From the NCBI RefSeq assembly GCF_003143955.1, contig NZ_QFVS01000005.1:45907-109906 (forward strand): a DNA stretch of 64,000 nt. Reading direction: 5' to 3'. Origin of the DNA: Kurthia zopfii (GTDB lineage Bacteria; Bacillota; Bacilli; Bacillales_A; Planococcaceae). Made by a program: the position numbers and the translations under genes. The notes under the pieces are model-generated. The model was not told where the DNA came from, ran no database searches, and worked only from the letters and a program-made list of their open reading frames with translations. Below, piece by piece: positions 1 through 8,272 of the stretch (position 1 is the stretch's first letter; every line of letters begins with the position of its first letter).

Positions 1-79
1 ATAGTGATGTATAATTAATAAAAACAATTTATTGTATCGATAAAATTGATTCGATTTGGTTATGAATGGAGTGATTCAT

Positions 80-958
80 TTGGATTTACAACAATTGAAG
101 TATTTTCAAACAGTAGCGCGCATGGAACATATGACGAAGGCTTCTGAAAAATTGAATATTTCTCAACCAGCATTGAGTAAAGCGATTGAGCGATTAGAAG
201 GAGAGATTGGTGCGCCACTATTTGATCGAGTCGGTAGGTCTATCCGTTTGAACCGCTTTGGCCGGATATTTTTAGAGAGAACATTGCCACTTACGACGAT
301 TTTCGAAGAAGCAAAACAAGAAATACAAGATTTACAATCACCTAATTCAGGGACGGTTTTTGTCGGATTTACGCATTCAATGGGGACACAAATCCTTTCG
401 AAAATGGTAAGATTATTTCAGCAAAAAAATCCGAATATTCAATTTGAATTTATTCAGCGAAATTCCCAACATCTTTTAGAAGATTTAAGTGAAGGGAAGT
501 GCGATCTCTGCCTCACGCCTTTAGTAGATACCGAATTAAATATCGAATGGCAAGGTTTATGGAATGAAGAAGTGTATGTCGTCGTGCCAGCAAATCATCC
601 ATTAGCGATGAAAGAAGCCATTTTTATTAAAGAAATTGCGGAAGAACCAATCATAACGATTAAAGAAGGAAACTCGCTCCGACAAATTCAAACAAAAGCA
701 TTCGCGCATGCAGGGATCACACCGAATATTGTTTTTGAAGGAGAGGAGTTTCATACGGTCGCAAGTTTTGTAGAAGCTGGATTCGGGGTAGGTTTATTAC
801 CAAGCCTTCATAAATTAGATGGCTATCATGTGAAGCGACTTTCAATCAAAGATTTTCAATGTGAAAGACAATTAGGAATCGTTACAATGAAAAATCGTTA
901 CTTACCAGAAGTAGCGAAGAAATTTATGCAGTTTATAAATGAACATTTAGAAAAATAA
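80..958 (+). CDS. LysR-family transcriptional regulator
   Basis: The protein of about 292 residues has the LysR layout. A winged helix-turn-helix lies at residues 1-60 (LKYFQTVAR, then SQPALSKAIERLEG), followed by a periplasmic-binding-like effector domain from about residue 90. I place the start at the TTG at 80, because GGAGTG lies just upstream and the resulting N-terminus (MDLQQLKYF) is the family norm. In-frame TTG/ATG codons at 56 and 62 would add residues not typical of the family. The ZIP transporter gene starts 11 bases after the stop, so the two are probably cotranscribed. The effector is unknown. Confidence 0.9.
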   Translation: MDLQQLKYFQTVARMEHMTKASEKLNISQPALSKAIERLEGEIGAPLFDRVGRSIRLNRFGRIFLERTLPLTTIFEEAKQEIQDLQSPNSGTVFVGFTHSMGTQILSKMVRLFQQKNPNIQFEFIQRNSQHLLEDLSEGKCDLCLTPLVDTELNIEWQGLWNEEVYVVVPANHPLAMKEAIFIKEIAEEPIITIKEGNSLRQIQTKAFAHAGITPNIVFEGEEFHTVASFVEAGFGVGLLPSLHKLDGYHVKRLSIKDFQCERQLGIVTMKNRYLPEVAKKFMQFINEHLEK

Positions 959-969
959 GAGGTGAATTC

Positions 970-1779
970 GTGGATTCAACAGTCATATATGCACTTTTGC
1001 TAACGCTCTTTGCAGGTTTAGCAACAGGTGTCGGAAGTTTAGTTGCATTTTTTACATCGAGAACGAATACGAAATTTCTATCTTTCGCATTAGGATTTTC
1101 AGCGGGGGTTATGATCTATGTGTCACTCGTTGAAATATTCGTCAAAGCGAAAGATTCATTAACAGCAAGTCTGGGTGATACGAAAGGTTACGCATTCACA
1201 GTGCTTGGATTTTTCGGAGGTATGTTATTAATCGCATTGATTGACCGATTAATTCCAAAAGGCGAAAATCCACATGAAGTGAAGAAAGTTGAAGCATTAC
1301 AACAGGAACCAACAGCAGCAGAGTTTGCAAAACTGAAAAAAATGGGTGTTTTTACGGCGTTGGCAATTGCGATTCATAATTTCCCAGAAGGAATCGCCAC
1401 TTTCATGTCAGCGATTGAAAGCCCACAACTCGGATTAGCGATAGCAATCGCTGTAGCCATCCACAACATACCAGAGGGAATAGCAGTTGCCGTACCAATC
1501 TATTACGCGACAGGCGACCGTAAAAAGGCGTTTAAGCTATCATTCTTATCAGGATTGTCCGAACCAGTTGGTGCAGTAGCCGCTTATTTAATATTAATGC
1601 CATTTTTAACAGATACAATGTTCGGCATTATTTTTGCAGGGGTAGCAGGGATTATGGTATTCATCTCACTCGATGAATTACTCCCAGCAGCAAGAGAATA
1701 TGATGAAACACATACATCAATTTACGGTGTCGTCGTCGGTATGATGGTCATGGCAGCGAGTTTAGTGTTGTTAGCGTAG
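970..1779 (+). CDS. zupT: ZIP-family divalent metal transporter (ZupT-like)
   Basis: An inner-membrane protein of 269 residues with about eight hydrophobic segments. The two metal-pathway signatures of the ZIP family are present: HNFPEG from residue 136 and HNIPEG from residue 165. ZupT-type members import zinc and other divalent cations. The start is GTG, supported by GAGGTG nine bases upstream. It follows the LysR gene closely and is followed by a 45-codon gene, so the three probably form one transcription unit ending at the hairpin at 1933-1974. Substrate preference cannot be read from the sequence. Confidence 0.88.
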   Translation: MDSTVIYALLLTLFAGLATGVGSLVAFFTSRTNTKFLSFALGFSAGVMIYVSLVEIFVKAKDSLTASLGDTKGYAFTVLGFFGGMLLIALIDRLIPKGENPHEVKKVEALQQEPTAAEFAKLKKMGVFTALAIAIHNFPEGIATFMSAIESPQLGLAIAIAVAIHNIPEGIAVAVPIYYATGDRKKAFKLSFLSGLSEPVGAVAAYLILMPFLTDTMFGIIFAGVAGIMVFISLDELLPAAREYDETHTSIYGVVVGMMVMAASLVLLA

Positions 1780-1789
1780 GAGGGAAATA

Positions 1790-1927
1790 ATGATGAGTAA
1801 AAATGAGAAATATCCAATGTGTCATATTTATGGACAGAAGGATTGGCATGATGAAGTAAGTGAAGAAGCTGGTAAAGTAGATAAAGCGTTTGAATTACTC
1901 CCGAATAAAATAAAACAACTTGATTAA
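1790..1927 (+). CDS. small hypothetical protein, 45 aa
   Basis: An open frame of 45 codons starts at ATG 1790 (or ATG 1793), preceded by a strong GGAGGG ribosome site. It begins ten bases after the ZIP transporter stop and ends directly before a terminator. The product is hydrophilic and charged, with a central CHIYGQKDWH stretch and a Lys/Glu-rich C-terminus. I do not recognise a family. Spacing, ribosome site and terminator argue that it is translated as the last gene of the LysR-ZIP unit. Confidence 0.6.
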   Translation: MMSKNEKYPMCHIYGQKDWHDEVSEEAGKVDKAFELLPNKIKQLD

Positions 1928-1932
1928 ATAAA

Positions 1933-1974
1933 AAATAGCCAAGTGATTCGAAGTTAAGAATCACTTGGCTATTT
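1933..1974. terminator. bidirectional terminator
   Basis: Two perfectly complementary 17-base arms (1933-1949 and 1958-1974) flank an 8-base loop, with A-rich and T-rich ends on both sides. It separates the rightward LysR-ZIP unit from the leftward NAD(P)-binding gene and can serve both. Confidence 0.9.
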
Positions 1975-1980
1975 CTTTTA

Positions 1981-2607
1981 TTATTTCGAGCCGACTGTGA
2001 AGCGTTTTTGAATGAATTGACCGTTCATCGCTTCGTTTATTAAGGCAATTGCGAAGTCAGCGTAAGAAATGTAGCTATCGCCATTTGCGTTCACAAGTAA
2101 GTGGTCTTCTCCTAAGACGAATTCGCCAGTACGAGCGCCTTCCGCATCAAAGAATGCAGATGGACTTACGAAAGTCCAATTGATCGAAGAAGCTTTTAAA
2201 TCTTCAAGGTTTGCTGCTTGATTAGAAGCTGTTGGAACGAATTCTGCTGGGAAGTCAGGTGTATCCACAACTTTGATTGTTTTCGCTTCGTCAACGAATA
2301 ATGAACCTGCACCACCAACAACGATTAAACGAGTTGATGAGCCGTTTAAAATATCGATTAAATGTTTACCAACAACCACATGTAGTTCTTCATGGCCAAA
2401 AGGTGCGCCAAATGCATTGATGACAACATCAAATTGATTCAAATCTTCACTTGTTAAAGATAATACTTCTTTCTCGATTGCTGGAATTTCAACCTGTAGT
2501 TTTGAAGCGTCACGTACGATTGCTGTAACATCGAATTTATTTAAAAGTGCTTCTGCGACAATTTTTTGACCTGCTTTACCTGTTGCTCCGATTACTGCGA
2601 TTTTCAT
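1981..2607 (-). CDS. NAD(P)-binding Rossmann-fold protein (YwnB/NmrA-like)
   Basis: A 208-residue atypical short-chain-dehydrogenase-like protein. The N-terminal nucleotide-binding glycine motif GATGKAG (residues 8-14) follows the first beta strand, and the body matches the NAD(P)-binding/NmrA-type family. The gene has its own AGGAGG site and a palindrome (2627-2645) just upstream. It lies directly downstream of the Rrf2 regulator gene, the same pairing as ywnA-ywnB in B. subtilis. The reaction is unknown; a redox or electrophile response is plausible from the regulator class. Confidence 0.85.
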   Translation of the reverse strand: MKIAVIGATGKAGQKIVAEALLNKFDVTAIVRDASKLQVEIPAIEKEVLSLTSEDLNQFDVVINAFGAPFGHEELHVVVGKHLIDILNGSSTRLIVVGGAGSLFVDEAKTIKVVDTPDFPAEFVPTASNQAANLEDLKASSINWTFVSPSAFFDAEGARTGEFVLGEDHLLVNANGDSYISYADFAIALINEAMNGQFIQKRFTVGSK

Positions 2608-2626
2608 AATAATTCCTCCTAGTAGT

Positions 2627-2645
2627 TGTAACTTATTTAGTTACA
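2627..2645. promoter_or_regulatory. candidate Rrf2 operator (distal copy)
   Basis: The palindrome TGTAAC-N7-GTTACA lies 20 bases upstream of the NAD(P)-binding gene. Arms and spacer length are identical to those of the site at 3113-3131 before the Rrf2 gene, which points to a shared regulator. Confidence 0.6.
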
Positions 2646-2678
2646 GGCGTGGTGAAAAAAATCTTCTCAAAAAATTAT

Positions 2679-3095
2679 TCATTCTGAGAAGAGTTGCTCG
2701 ACTAAATCAGCCAATGTTTTCTTTTTCAATTCATTTTCCATCGCTTGTTGTACATCTGCATAAACAACTTCTAATGTATGCTCGATTCTTTTGCCGACTG
2801 GACAGTCCGGATTGGGATGCTCATGAATGGCGAAAAGTTCTTCCGGTGCATTGATGGCACGATACACGTCTAGTAGCTGTATGTCTTTCGGCTCTTTCGT
2901 TAAAGAATAGCCTGCAATACCTGGGGAAGATTGAATTAATCCTGCTTTCTTCAAAAGGCTACTAATGCGTCGGATGACAACGGGGTTCGTATTTACACTG
3001 CCAGCAATATAATCTGACGTTAAAATATTCGAATCCTTTGTAGTAGCGACTAAAGAGAGAATATGAATTGCAACTGAAAAACGACTATTAACCAT
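2679..3095 (-). CDS. Rrf2-family transcriptional regulator (YwnA-like)
   Basis: A 138-residue winged-helix protein of the Rrf2 family, closest in my memory to B. subtilis YwnA (MVNSRFSVAIHILSL start, NTNPVVIRRI recognition region, PNPDCPVGKRI near the C-terminus). It has a single cysteine in that last motif rather than the three cysteines of iron-sulfur members such as IscR, so a thiol switch is more likely than a cluster. I chose ATG 3095 because its N-terminus matches the family; upstream GTG codons are also in frame. Identical palindromes before this gene and the next suggest autoregulation plus control of the partner. Confidence 0.87.
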   Translation of the reverse strand: MVNSRFSVAIHILSLVATTKDSNILTSDYIAGSVNTNPVVIRRISSLLKKAGLIQSSPGIAGYSLTKEPKDIQLLDVYRAINAPEELFAIHEHPNPDCPVGKRIEHTLEVVYADVQQAMENELKKKTLADLVEQLFSE

Positions 3096-3112
3096 TTTCC
3101 ACACCACCTATT

Positions 3113-3131
3113 TGTAACCATTATAGTTACA
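3113..3131. promoter_or_regulatory. candidate Rrf2 autoregulatory operator
   Basis: The palindrome TGTAAC-N7-GTTACA lies 17 bases upstream of the chosen Rrf2 start codon, in the expected promoter zone. It is a second copy of the 2627-2645 site with different spacer bases but the same spacing. Confidence 0.6.
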
Positions 3132-3153
3132 GGTGAAAAAGAAGTCAAGAAAA

Positions 3154-3183
3154 AGAGAATCAACGAATGAATCGTGATTCTCT
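3154..3183 (-). terminator. terminator of thrC-thrB
   Basis: The arms AGAGAATCA and TGATTCTCT are separated by 12 bases. On the minus strand they are followed by CTTTTTCTT directly after the thrB stop. Confidence 0.75.
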
Positions 3184-3189
3184 AAAAGG

Positions 3190-4092
3190 TTATTCAGTTA
3201 CTGTAACTTGGATGCCAGCATCATCAATTGATACGGCTTTAATATCGTAATCTGGTAGATGAGGCTTCATTTTAGTTACAAGTTCGTCCACTTTTGAACG
3301 ATCGACAAGCGAGATGACAGTTGGACCTGCACCACTAATCGAAGTTCCGAATGCACCGTAGTCTTTCGTAAGCGTACGGATTAGTTCGTAATTTGGAATT
3401 AGTTTTGCTCGGAATGGTTCATGGAATAAATCTGCTTCCATAAATTTACCGGCAGTAGCATAGTCGTGTTTTAAAAGGGAAGCAGTTAATAAATTGCCAT
3501 ATGAACTGGCGTGAACAGCGTATCCTTTTTCGTATGAATCAGGTAATGCTTTTCGCGCTTCAGCCGTTTTCAACTCAACATTTGGAATGAAAACTGCAAA
3601 TGCAGCATCCAATTTTTTCTCATTTAAAATATGAAGTTCACCATCGGGCAATGTAGCACCAATTGTTAATCCACCGCATACAGAAGCAGTAGCATTATCA
3701 GGATGCCCTTCAATTTCAGATGATAAATTACACTTATCTTGTTCCGTCAGTTGTAAATCGCAAACAACATTTACTAACTCGATCGCAGCGACAATCGCAG
3801 ATGCACTACTGCCTAATCCACGAGCGAGTGGTAGCTCACTATACATATCTACCTGACAAGCTGGCAAAGTTACTTCATAGCGCTCTGCAACTTGTTTGGC
3901 AACTGTATAAACTAAATGTTCTTCCACTTCAATGACTTCAGGAAGATGTACAGAGTGATGGTTGAAAGACCAACTGTCAGCAATTTGTACATCAAGTTTT
4001 AAATAAAGACCTAATGCAAGCCCAATCGAGTCAAATCCCGGTCCTAGATTTGCTGTACTTCCTGGAACGGAAATGGACCATTTTTTACTCAC
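3190..4092 (-). CDS. thrB: homoserine kinase
   Basis: A 300-residue GHMP-superfamily kinase that phosphorylates L-homoserine with ATP, the step before threonine synthase. The phosphate-binding signature [12 protein letters not shown] lies at residues 88-99, and the C-terminal [10 protein letters not shown] loop of the family is present. Length is normal. Its start overlaps the end of thrC by four bases (ATGA), indicating translational coupling. No hom gene lies in the window, so the pathway is split from homoserine dehydrogenase here or hom lies elsewhere. Confidence 0.96.
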   Translation of the reverse strand: MSKKWSISVPGSTANLGPGFDSIGLALGLYLKLDVQIADSWSFNHHSVHLPEVIEVEEHLVYTVAKQVAERYEVTLPACQVDMYSELPLARGLGSSASAIVAAIELVNVVCDLQLTEQDKCNLSSEIEGHPDNATASVCGGLTIGATLPDGELHILNEKKLDAAFAVFIPNVELKTAEARKALPDSYEKGYAVHASSYGNLLTASLLKHDYATAGKFMEADLFHEPFRAKLIPNYELIRTLTKDYGAFGTSISGAGPTVISLVDRSKVDELVTKMKPHLPDYDIKAVSIDDAGIQVTVTE

Positions 4093-5141
4093 AGAACACC
4101 CTCGATATATTCGCGGATTTTCGATTCATCATTCGGTAAAGATACCATGTCGACAGTTGAAGCAGAAACAGCTGTATCAGGATCTTTTAGTCCATTACCT
4201 GTAAGAATCGCAACAACTTTACTACCTTTAGGAATAGAGCCGTTTGCAACAGATTGGATAACACCTGCAACAGAAGCAGCTGAACCTGGTTCTGCAAATA
4301 CGCCTTCTTTTGAAGCGATTAAGCGGTAAGCATTTAAAATTTCTTCATCCGTTACTGCAGCAATTTTACCGTTTGATTCGTCACGAGCAGCTTCAGCTAA
4401 ATGCCAGCTTGCTGGGTTACCGATACGGATTGCAGTAGCGACAGTTTCTGGGTGAGCAATTGGTGCGCCTTGTACGATGGCAGCAGCACCTTCCGCTTCA
4501 AAACCGAACATCTTCGGTAAAGCAGTACCTTTTTTCTGGTTATATTCTTTGAAGCCCTTCCAATATGCGCTAATATTACCCGCATTACCAACAGGAATTG
4601 CCAATACGTCTGGCGCTTGGCCTAATTGATCGCAAATTTCGAAAGCAGCTGTTTTTTGACCTTCAAGACGGTATGGATTTACCGAGTTTACAAGCGCAAC
4701 ATCTGTTGTTTCAGAAATATCGCGAACGGCTTGTAAAGCTTCATCAAAGTTTCCGTCAATTTCAATGATTTTGGCGCCATACATATAAGCTTGTGCTAAT
4801 TTACCTGCAGCTACTTTCCCTTTAGGAATAACAACAAGTGATTGAATTCCTGCGCGAGCAGCGTATGCAGCAGCAGCGGCAGAAGTGTTACCTGTAGAAG
4901 CACAGATGACACATTTACTACCTTCTTCAATCGCTTTTGCAACAGCCATAACCATGCCGCGGTCTTTAAATGAGCCGGTTGGATTTAATCCCTCATATTT
5001 TACATGTAGGTCGATTCCTAACTCTTTTGATAGGGTATCTAAATGAATAAGAGGTGTATTTCCCTCATGTAAAGTAAGTAATGGTGTATTGTCGTTCACT
5101 GGTAAAAATTCTTTATATTCTTGGATTAAACCTTTCCACAT
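4089..5141 (-). CDS. thrC: threonine synthase
   Basis: A 350-residue fold-type II PLP enzyme that converts O-phosphohomoserine to threonine. The PLP lysine lies in [10 protein letters not shown] (Lys59), and the phosphate-binding glycine loop is visible as GNAGN. Length fits the short bacterial class. An AGGAGAT ribosome site precedes ATG 5141. It is the first gene of thrC-thrB. I see no convincing T-box or leader peptide in the 5142-5293 upstream stretch. Confidence 0.96.
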   Translation of the reverse strand: MWKGLIQEYKEFLPVNDNTPLLTLHEGNTPLIHLDTLSKELGIDLHVKYEGLNPTGSFKDRGMVMAVAKAIEEGSKCVICASTGNTSAAAAAYAARAGIQSLVVIPKGKVAAGKLAQAYMYGAKIIEIDGNFDEALQAVRDISETTDVALVNSVNPYRLEGQKTAAFEICDQLGQAPDVLAIPVGNAGNISAYWKGFKEYNQKKGTALPKMFGFEAEGAAAIVQGAPIAHPETVATAIRIGNPASWHLAEAARDESNGKIAAVTDEEILNAYRLIASKEGVFAEPGSAASVAGVIQSVANGSIPKGSKVVAILTGNGLKDPDTAVSASTVDMVSLPNDESKIREYIEGVL

Positions 5142-5293
5142 ATGAATGATCTCCTTTTTTGTACGTTCTTTTCATTTCAGCTGTTCTTCTTAAAAGGACA
5201 ACTGTTTTTCTATAAAAGACATTTTAACGTACTTTGGAAGATATATCTATAGTAAAAGGTAAATTTTCGGAACAATTTGAATTTGTAAAGATA

Positions 5294-5322
5294 TTGTCAC
5301 ATCGTTTGAAAAGTTGTATAGT
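5294..5322 (+). promoter_or_regulatory. promoter of the niaP-like gene
   Basis: TTGTCA (5294-5299), a 17-base spacer and TATAGT (5317-5322) match a sigma-A promoter. The segment AGTGACAAGACA just downstream (about 5334-5345) sits where a repressor such as NiaR could bind; that part is inference. Confidence 0.6.
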
Positions 5323-5361
5323 ATTGTACAGACTAGTGACAAGACACATGGAGGGTTCAAA

Positions 5362-6579
5362 GTGACAACTAAAACAACAACAGAGAAGAAACCTATATCA
5401 CGCAACCGTCTACTCGGCATTGCAGGGTTAGGTTGGTTATTCGATGCATTGGACGTAGGGATTCTTTCCTTTGTAATAGCAGCACTCGCAATTGATTGGA
5501 GTTTAACACCTCAAGAGATGGGGTGGATCGGGAGTATTAACTCGATCGGTATGGCATTCGGTGCATTAATATTTGGTTTACTAGCAGATAAATTCGGACG
5601 TAAATCTGTTTTTATGTGGACATTAGTAATATTCTCGGTCGCAAGTGGTTTGTCAGCGTTGACGACAACTTTAGCGGCATTTATGGTTCTTAGATTTTTC
5701 GTAGGACTTGGGCTAGGCGGGGAGTTACCAGTCGCTTCGACATTAGTTTCGGAAAGTGTTGCCCCGAAAGAAAGAGGACGCGTTGTCGTTCTATTAGAGA
5801 GCTTCTGGGCAGGCGGTTGGATCATCGCAGCAATCATTTCATACTTCGTCATTCCAGCGTATGGCTGGCGAGTAGCATTACTATTAACGGCGATTCCAGC
5901 ATTCTATGCAATTTACTTACGCATTAGTTTGCCAGATTCACCTAAATATGAAGAAATGAAGGATCAACGCCAATCAATCGCAAAAAACATTGCTTCTGTA
6001 TGGAAGAAGGAATATGCGAAAAGTACATTAATGCTATGGATTGTATGGTTCATGGTCGTCTTCTCATACTATGGTATGTTCCTATGGTTACCGAGCGTTA
6101 TGGTCATGAAAGGCTTCAGTATGATTCAATCATTTGAATACGTATTGATTATGACATTGGCGCAATTACCAGGGTACTTCCTAGCAGCTTGGATCATCGA
6201 GAAAATCGGACGTAAATTCGTTTTATCCGTATTTTTACTAGGTACGGCATTTAGTGCATTAATTTTCGGATTTGCGGATTCAACAACTGTATTAATTGTT
6301 TCAGGGATGTTCCTATCATTCTTCAACTTAGGCGCTTGGGGTGCATTATATGCATACACACCAGAAAATTATCCGACCATTATTCGTGGAACGGGTGCTG
6401 GTATGGCAGCTGCGGTAGGGCGAATCGGTGGTATTTTCGGACCATTAGTAGTAGGAACATTAACTGCTAAAAATATTGAGTTAGGAAGTATCTTTACCAT
6501 TTTTACAGTAGCGATTGTGATTGCTATTATCGCGATTATTTTCTTAGGAAAAGAAACGAAGCAAGTTGAACTCGATTAA
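5362..6579 (+). CDS. niaP: MFS transporter, NiaP-like niacin permease
   Basis: A 12-TM major facilitator of about 405 residues. The stretches GWLFDALDVGILSF, GSINSIGMAFGALIFGLLAD and GLGGELPVASTLVSE match my memory of B. subtilis NiaP (YceI), which takes up nicotinate for NAD synthesis. The MFS loop motif GLLADKFGRK is present. I place the start at GTG 5362 because GGAGGG lies nine bases upstream; a longer frame from 5314 would begin inside the promoter. It is a single-gene unit ending at the hairpin at 6587. Confidence 0.85.
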   Translation: MTTKTTTEKKPISRNRLLGIAGLGWLFDALDVGILSFVIAALAIDWSLTPQEMGWIGSINSIGMAFGALIFGLLADKFGRKSVFMWTLVIFSVASGLSALTTTLAAFMVLRFFVGLGLGGELPVASTLVSESVAPKERGRVVVLLESFWAGGWIIAAIISYFVIPAYGWRVALLLTAIPAFYAIYLRISLPDSPKYEEMKDQRQSIAKNIASVWKKEYAKSTLMLWIVWFMVVFSYYGMFLWLPSVMVMKGFSMIQSFEYVLIMTLAQLPGYFLAAWIIEKIGRKFVLSVFLLGTAFSALIFGFADSTTVLIVSGMFLSFFNLGAWGALYAYTPENYPTIIRGTGAGMAAAVGRIGGIFGPLVVGTLTAKNIELGSIFTIFTVAIVIAIIAIIFLGKETKQVELD

Positions 6580-6586
6580 ATAGTAA

Positions 6587-6624
6587 AAGCTGCGACCCAT
6601 TTATTAGAGGGTGGCAGCTTTTTT
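6587..6624 (+). terminator. terminator after niaP-like gene
   Basis: AAGCTGC-ACCC pairs with GGGT-GCAGCTT (one mismatch) around a loop of 10 bases, followed by a T run. Confidence 0.85.
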
Positions 6625-6698
6625 ACGTGTCACAGTTGACCAACTGTATTATTTTGATATAAAATATCTGAAAATTCTACTATATGATGATTAATACG

Positions 6699-7007
6699 TT
6701 AAACTCTAGTTTTTTCGGGTACTGGATATTTAATCGCATTTTTTATTAGTTTTTCGGAAATGGCTTTTTCTAAGTCGATCTCCATATGATCGGCTAATGC
6801 AACTAAATATACTAATACGTCTGCCATCTCTTCTTTAATCTCTTGTCGATATTTCTCTTGTGCAACTTCACCTGTTACTCATTGAAAAGGTTCAAGTAAC
6901 TCGTTTGCTTCAAGTGAGATGGAAATGGCTAGACTACGGGCATCTTGGTTAGTATGCCAACCACGTTCTTTTCGAAAAGCTAAAATTTCTTGGATTGTTG
7001 TTTGCAA
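6699..7007 (-). pseudogene. MazG-like nucleotide pyrophosphohydrolase, nonsense-interrupted
   Basis: A 103-codon minus-strand frame runs from TTG 7007 (with GAAGTGG upstream) to TAA 6699. It encodes an all-alpha NTP pyrophosphohydrolase of the MazG-like/DCTPP1 type, with ISLEANELLEPFQ, EEMADVLVYLVALADHM and a Lys-rich end. Codon 43 (6879-6881) is TGA, at the place where family members usually carry tryptophan (FQW). The rest of the frame is intact on both sides. This looks like a TGG-to-TGA change in an otherwise conserved gene: a recent pseudogene, a sequencing error, or read-through. If intact it would clean house by hydrolysing non-canonical dNTPs. Confidence 0.75.
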
Positions 7008-7089
7008 AATGACCACTTCTTTCCATATATTTAAAATGAGTATAACATTTATAAACTGATAGTTATTTTCAAAAAGGATGGGATCACGT

Positions 7090-8259
7090 ATGAATAGTGA
7101 TATGTTGAAGTCAATTAAACCAAAGTTAGATGATGTTTTTCAATATTTACATGAACACCCAGAGAAAAGTTGGCATGAAGTAAATACGACGAAATATTTA
7201 GCGGAACTATTGGAGCAGCTAGGTTATGAAGTTCATTTATTCGATCGCATTCCTGGTCTATATGTTGAAACCGGTCAAGGGAAGCCTGTGATCGGTCTTA
7301 GAACAGATATTGATGCACTATGGCAAGATGTTGAAGGCACGATGAAAGCGAATCATTCATGCGGTCATGACGGACATATGACAATGGCAATCGGTGCGTG
7401 TATGATGCTGAAAAAGTTGGAAGAACTAGAGCTACTTCAAAATGAAAATGGTGGCACATACCGCATCATTTTCCAACCAGCTGAAGAAAAAGGCCAAGGC
7501 GCACTTGCGATGATTGACCGAGGAATTATTGATGATATTGATTATTTATTCGGCGTTCACGTAAGACCGATTCAAGAATTAAAGGATGGAGAGTTCAGCC
7601 CGGCGTTACACCACGGCGCTTCTATGATGCTGTCATGCGAAATATATGGTGAAGAAGCCCATGCGGCAAGACCTCATTTAGGTAAAAATGCGATTGAAAT
7701 CGGTAGTAGTTTAGTCGATGCATTGAAGTCCATTCATGTCGACACTACGATTCCGTGGTCGGTGAAAGTCACTCGTTTCCAAGCAGGGGGTGAGGCGGGG
7801 AATGTCATCCCAGGTAAGGCAATCTTGACGATGGATGCACGCGCCCAAACGAATGAGGCGATGGATCAATTGAGCGCAGGGATTGATCGAGGAATTCGTG
7901 CAATTGAGGAAATGTATGGTGTGCGGATTTCACAGAAGGTGCTGGTCGATATTGCAGCAGCGGAAGTAGATGATGATGCACGCGACCTTTTAAAACAATC
8001 GATTATCGAAGCGGTTGGTGAGGAGAATCTAGGTGAGGAAGTCGTAACACCTGGTGGCGAAGATTTCCATTTTTATACGAAAAGACGACCTCATGTGAAA
8101 GCTGCTATGCTAGGATTAGGCTGTGGAGTAGTTCCTGGATTACATCATCCACATATGACTTTTAATAGAGAGCAGTTAATTGTTGGTGTCGATATTTTAT
8201 CGCGCGCAATCGTTCATGCGATGAAAAAGGCGAAAATGGAGATGGCAACAGTTAGTTGA
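7090..8259 (+). CDS. M20-family amidohydrolase / N-acyl-L-amino acid deacylase
   Basis: A 389-residue metallopeptidase of the M20D amidohydrolase group. Metal-site motifs are GLRTDIDAL, HSCGHDGH (about residues 89-96), FQPAEEKGQGA and GVHVRP. The start is ATG 7090, behind GGATGGGAT; ATG 7078 in frame has no room for a ribosome site. It is the first gene of an operon with an enolase-superfamily racemase (13 bases downstream) and a GyrI-like protein. In Geobacillus such a deacylase plus N-succinylamino-acid racemase convert D- to L-amino acids, so an N-succinyl or N-acyl amino acid substrate is likely. Specificity is inferred. Confidence 0.88.
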   Translation: MNSDMLKSIKPKLDDVFQYLHEHPEKSWHEVNTTKYLAELLEQLGYEVHLFDRIPGLYVETGQGKPVIGLRTDIDALWQDVEGTMKANHSCGHDGHMTMAIGACMMLKKLEELELLQNENGGTYRIIFQPAEEKGQGALAMIDRGIIDDIDYLFGVHVRPIQELKDGEFSPALHHGASMMLSCEIYGEEAHAARPHLGKNAIEIGSSLVDALKSIHVDTTIPWSVKVTRFQAGGEAGNVIPGKAILTMDARAQTNEAMDQLSAGIDRGIRAIEEMYGVRISQKVLVDIAAAEVDDDARDLLKQSIIEAVGEENLGEEVVTPGGEDFHFYTKRRPHVKAAMLGLGCGVVPGLHHPHMTFNREQLIVGVDILSRAIVHAMKKAKMEMATVS

Positions 8260-8272
8260 TGAGGCAAAATAG

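Noticed and set aside
1722..1964. An 80-codon minus-strand frame over the ZIP gene end
   Set aside because: Covers the well-supported 45-codon gene and a terminator on the other strand.
5142..5293. T-box or attenuator before thrC
   Set aside because: No T-box sequence (GGTGG core) or leader peptide rich in Thr codons could be found.
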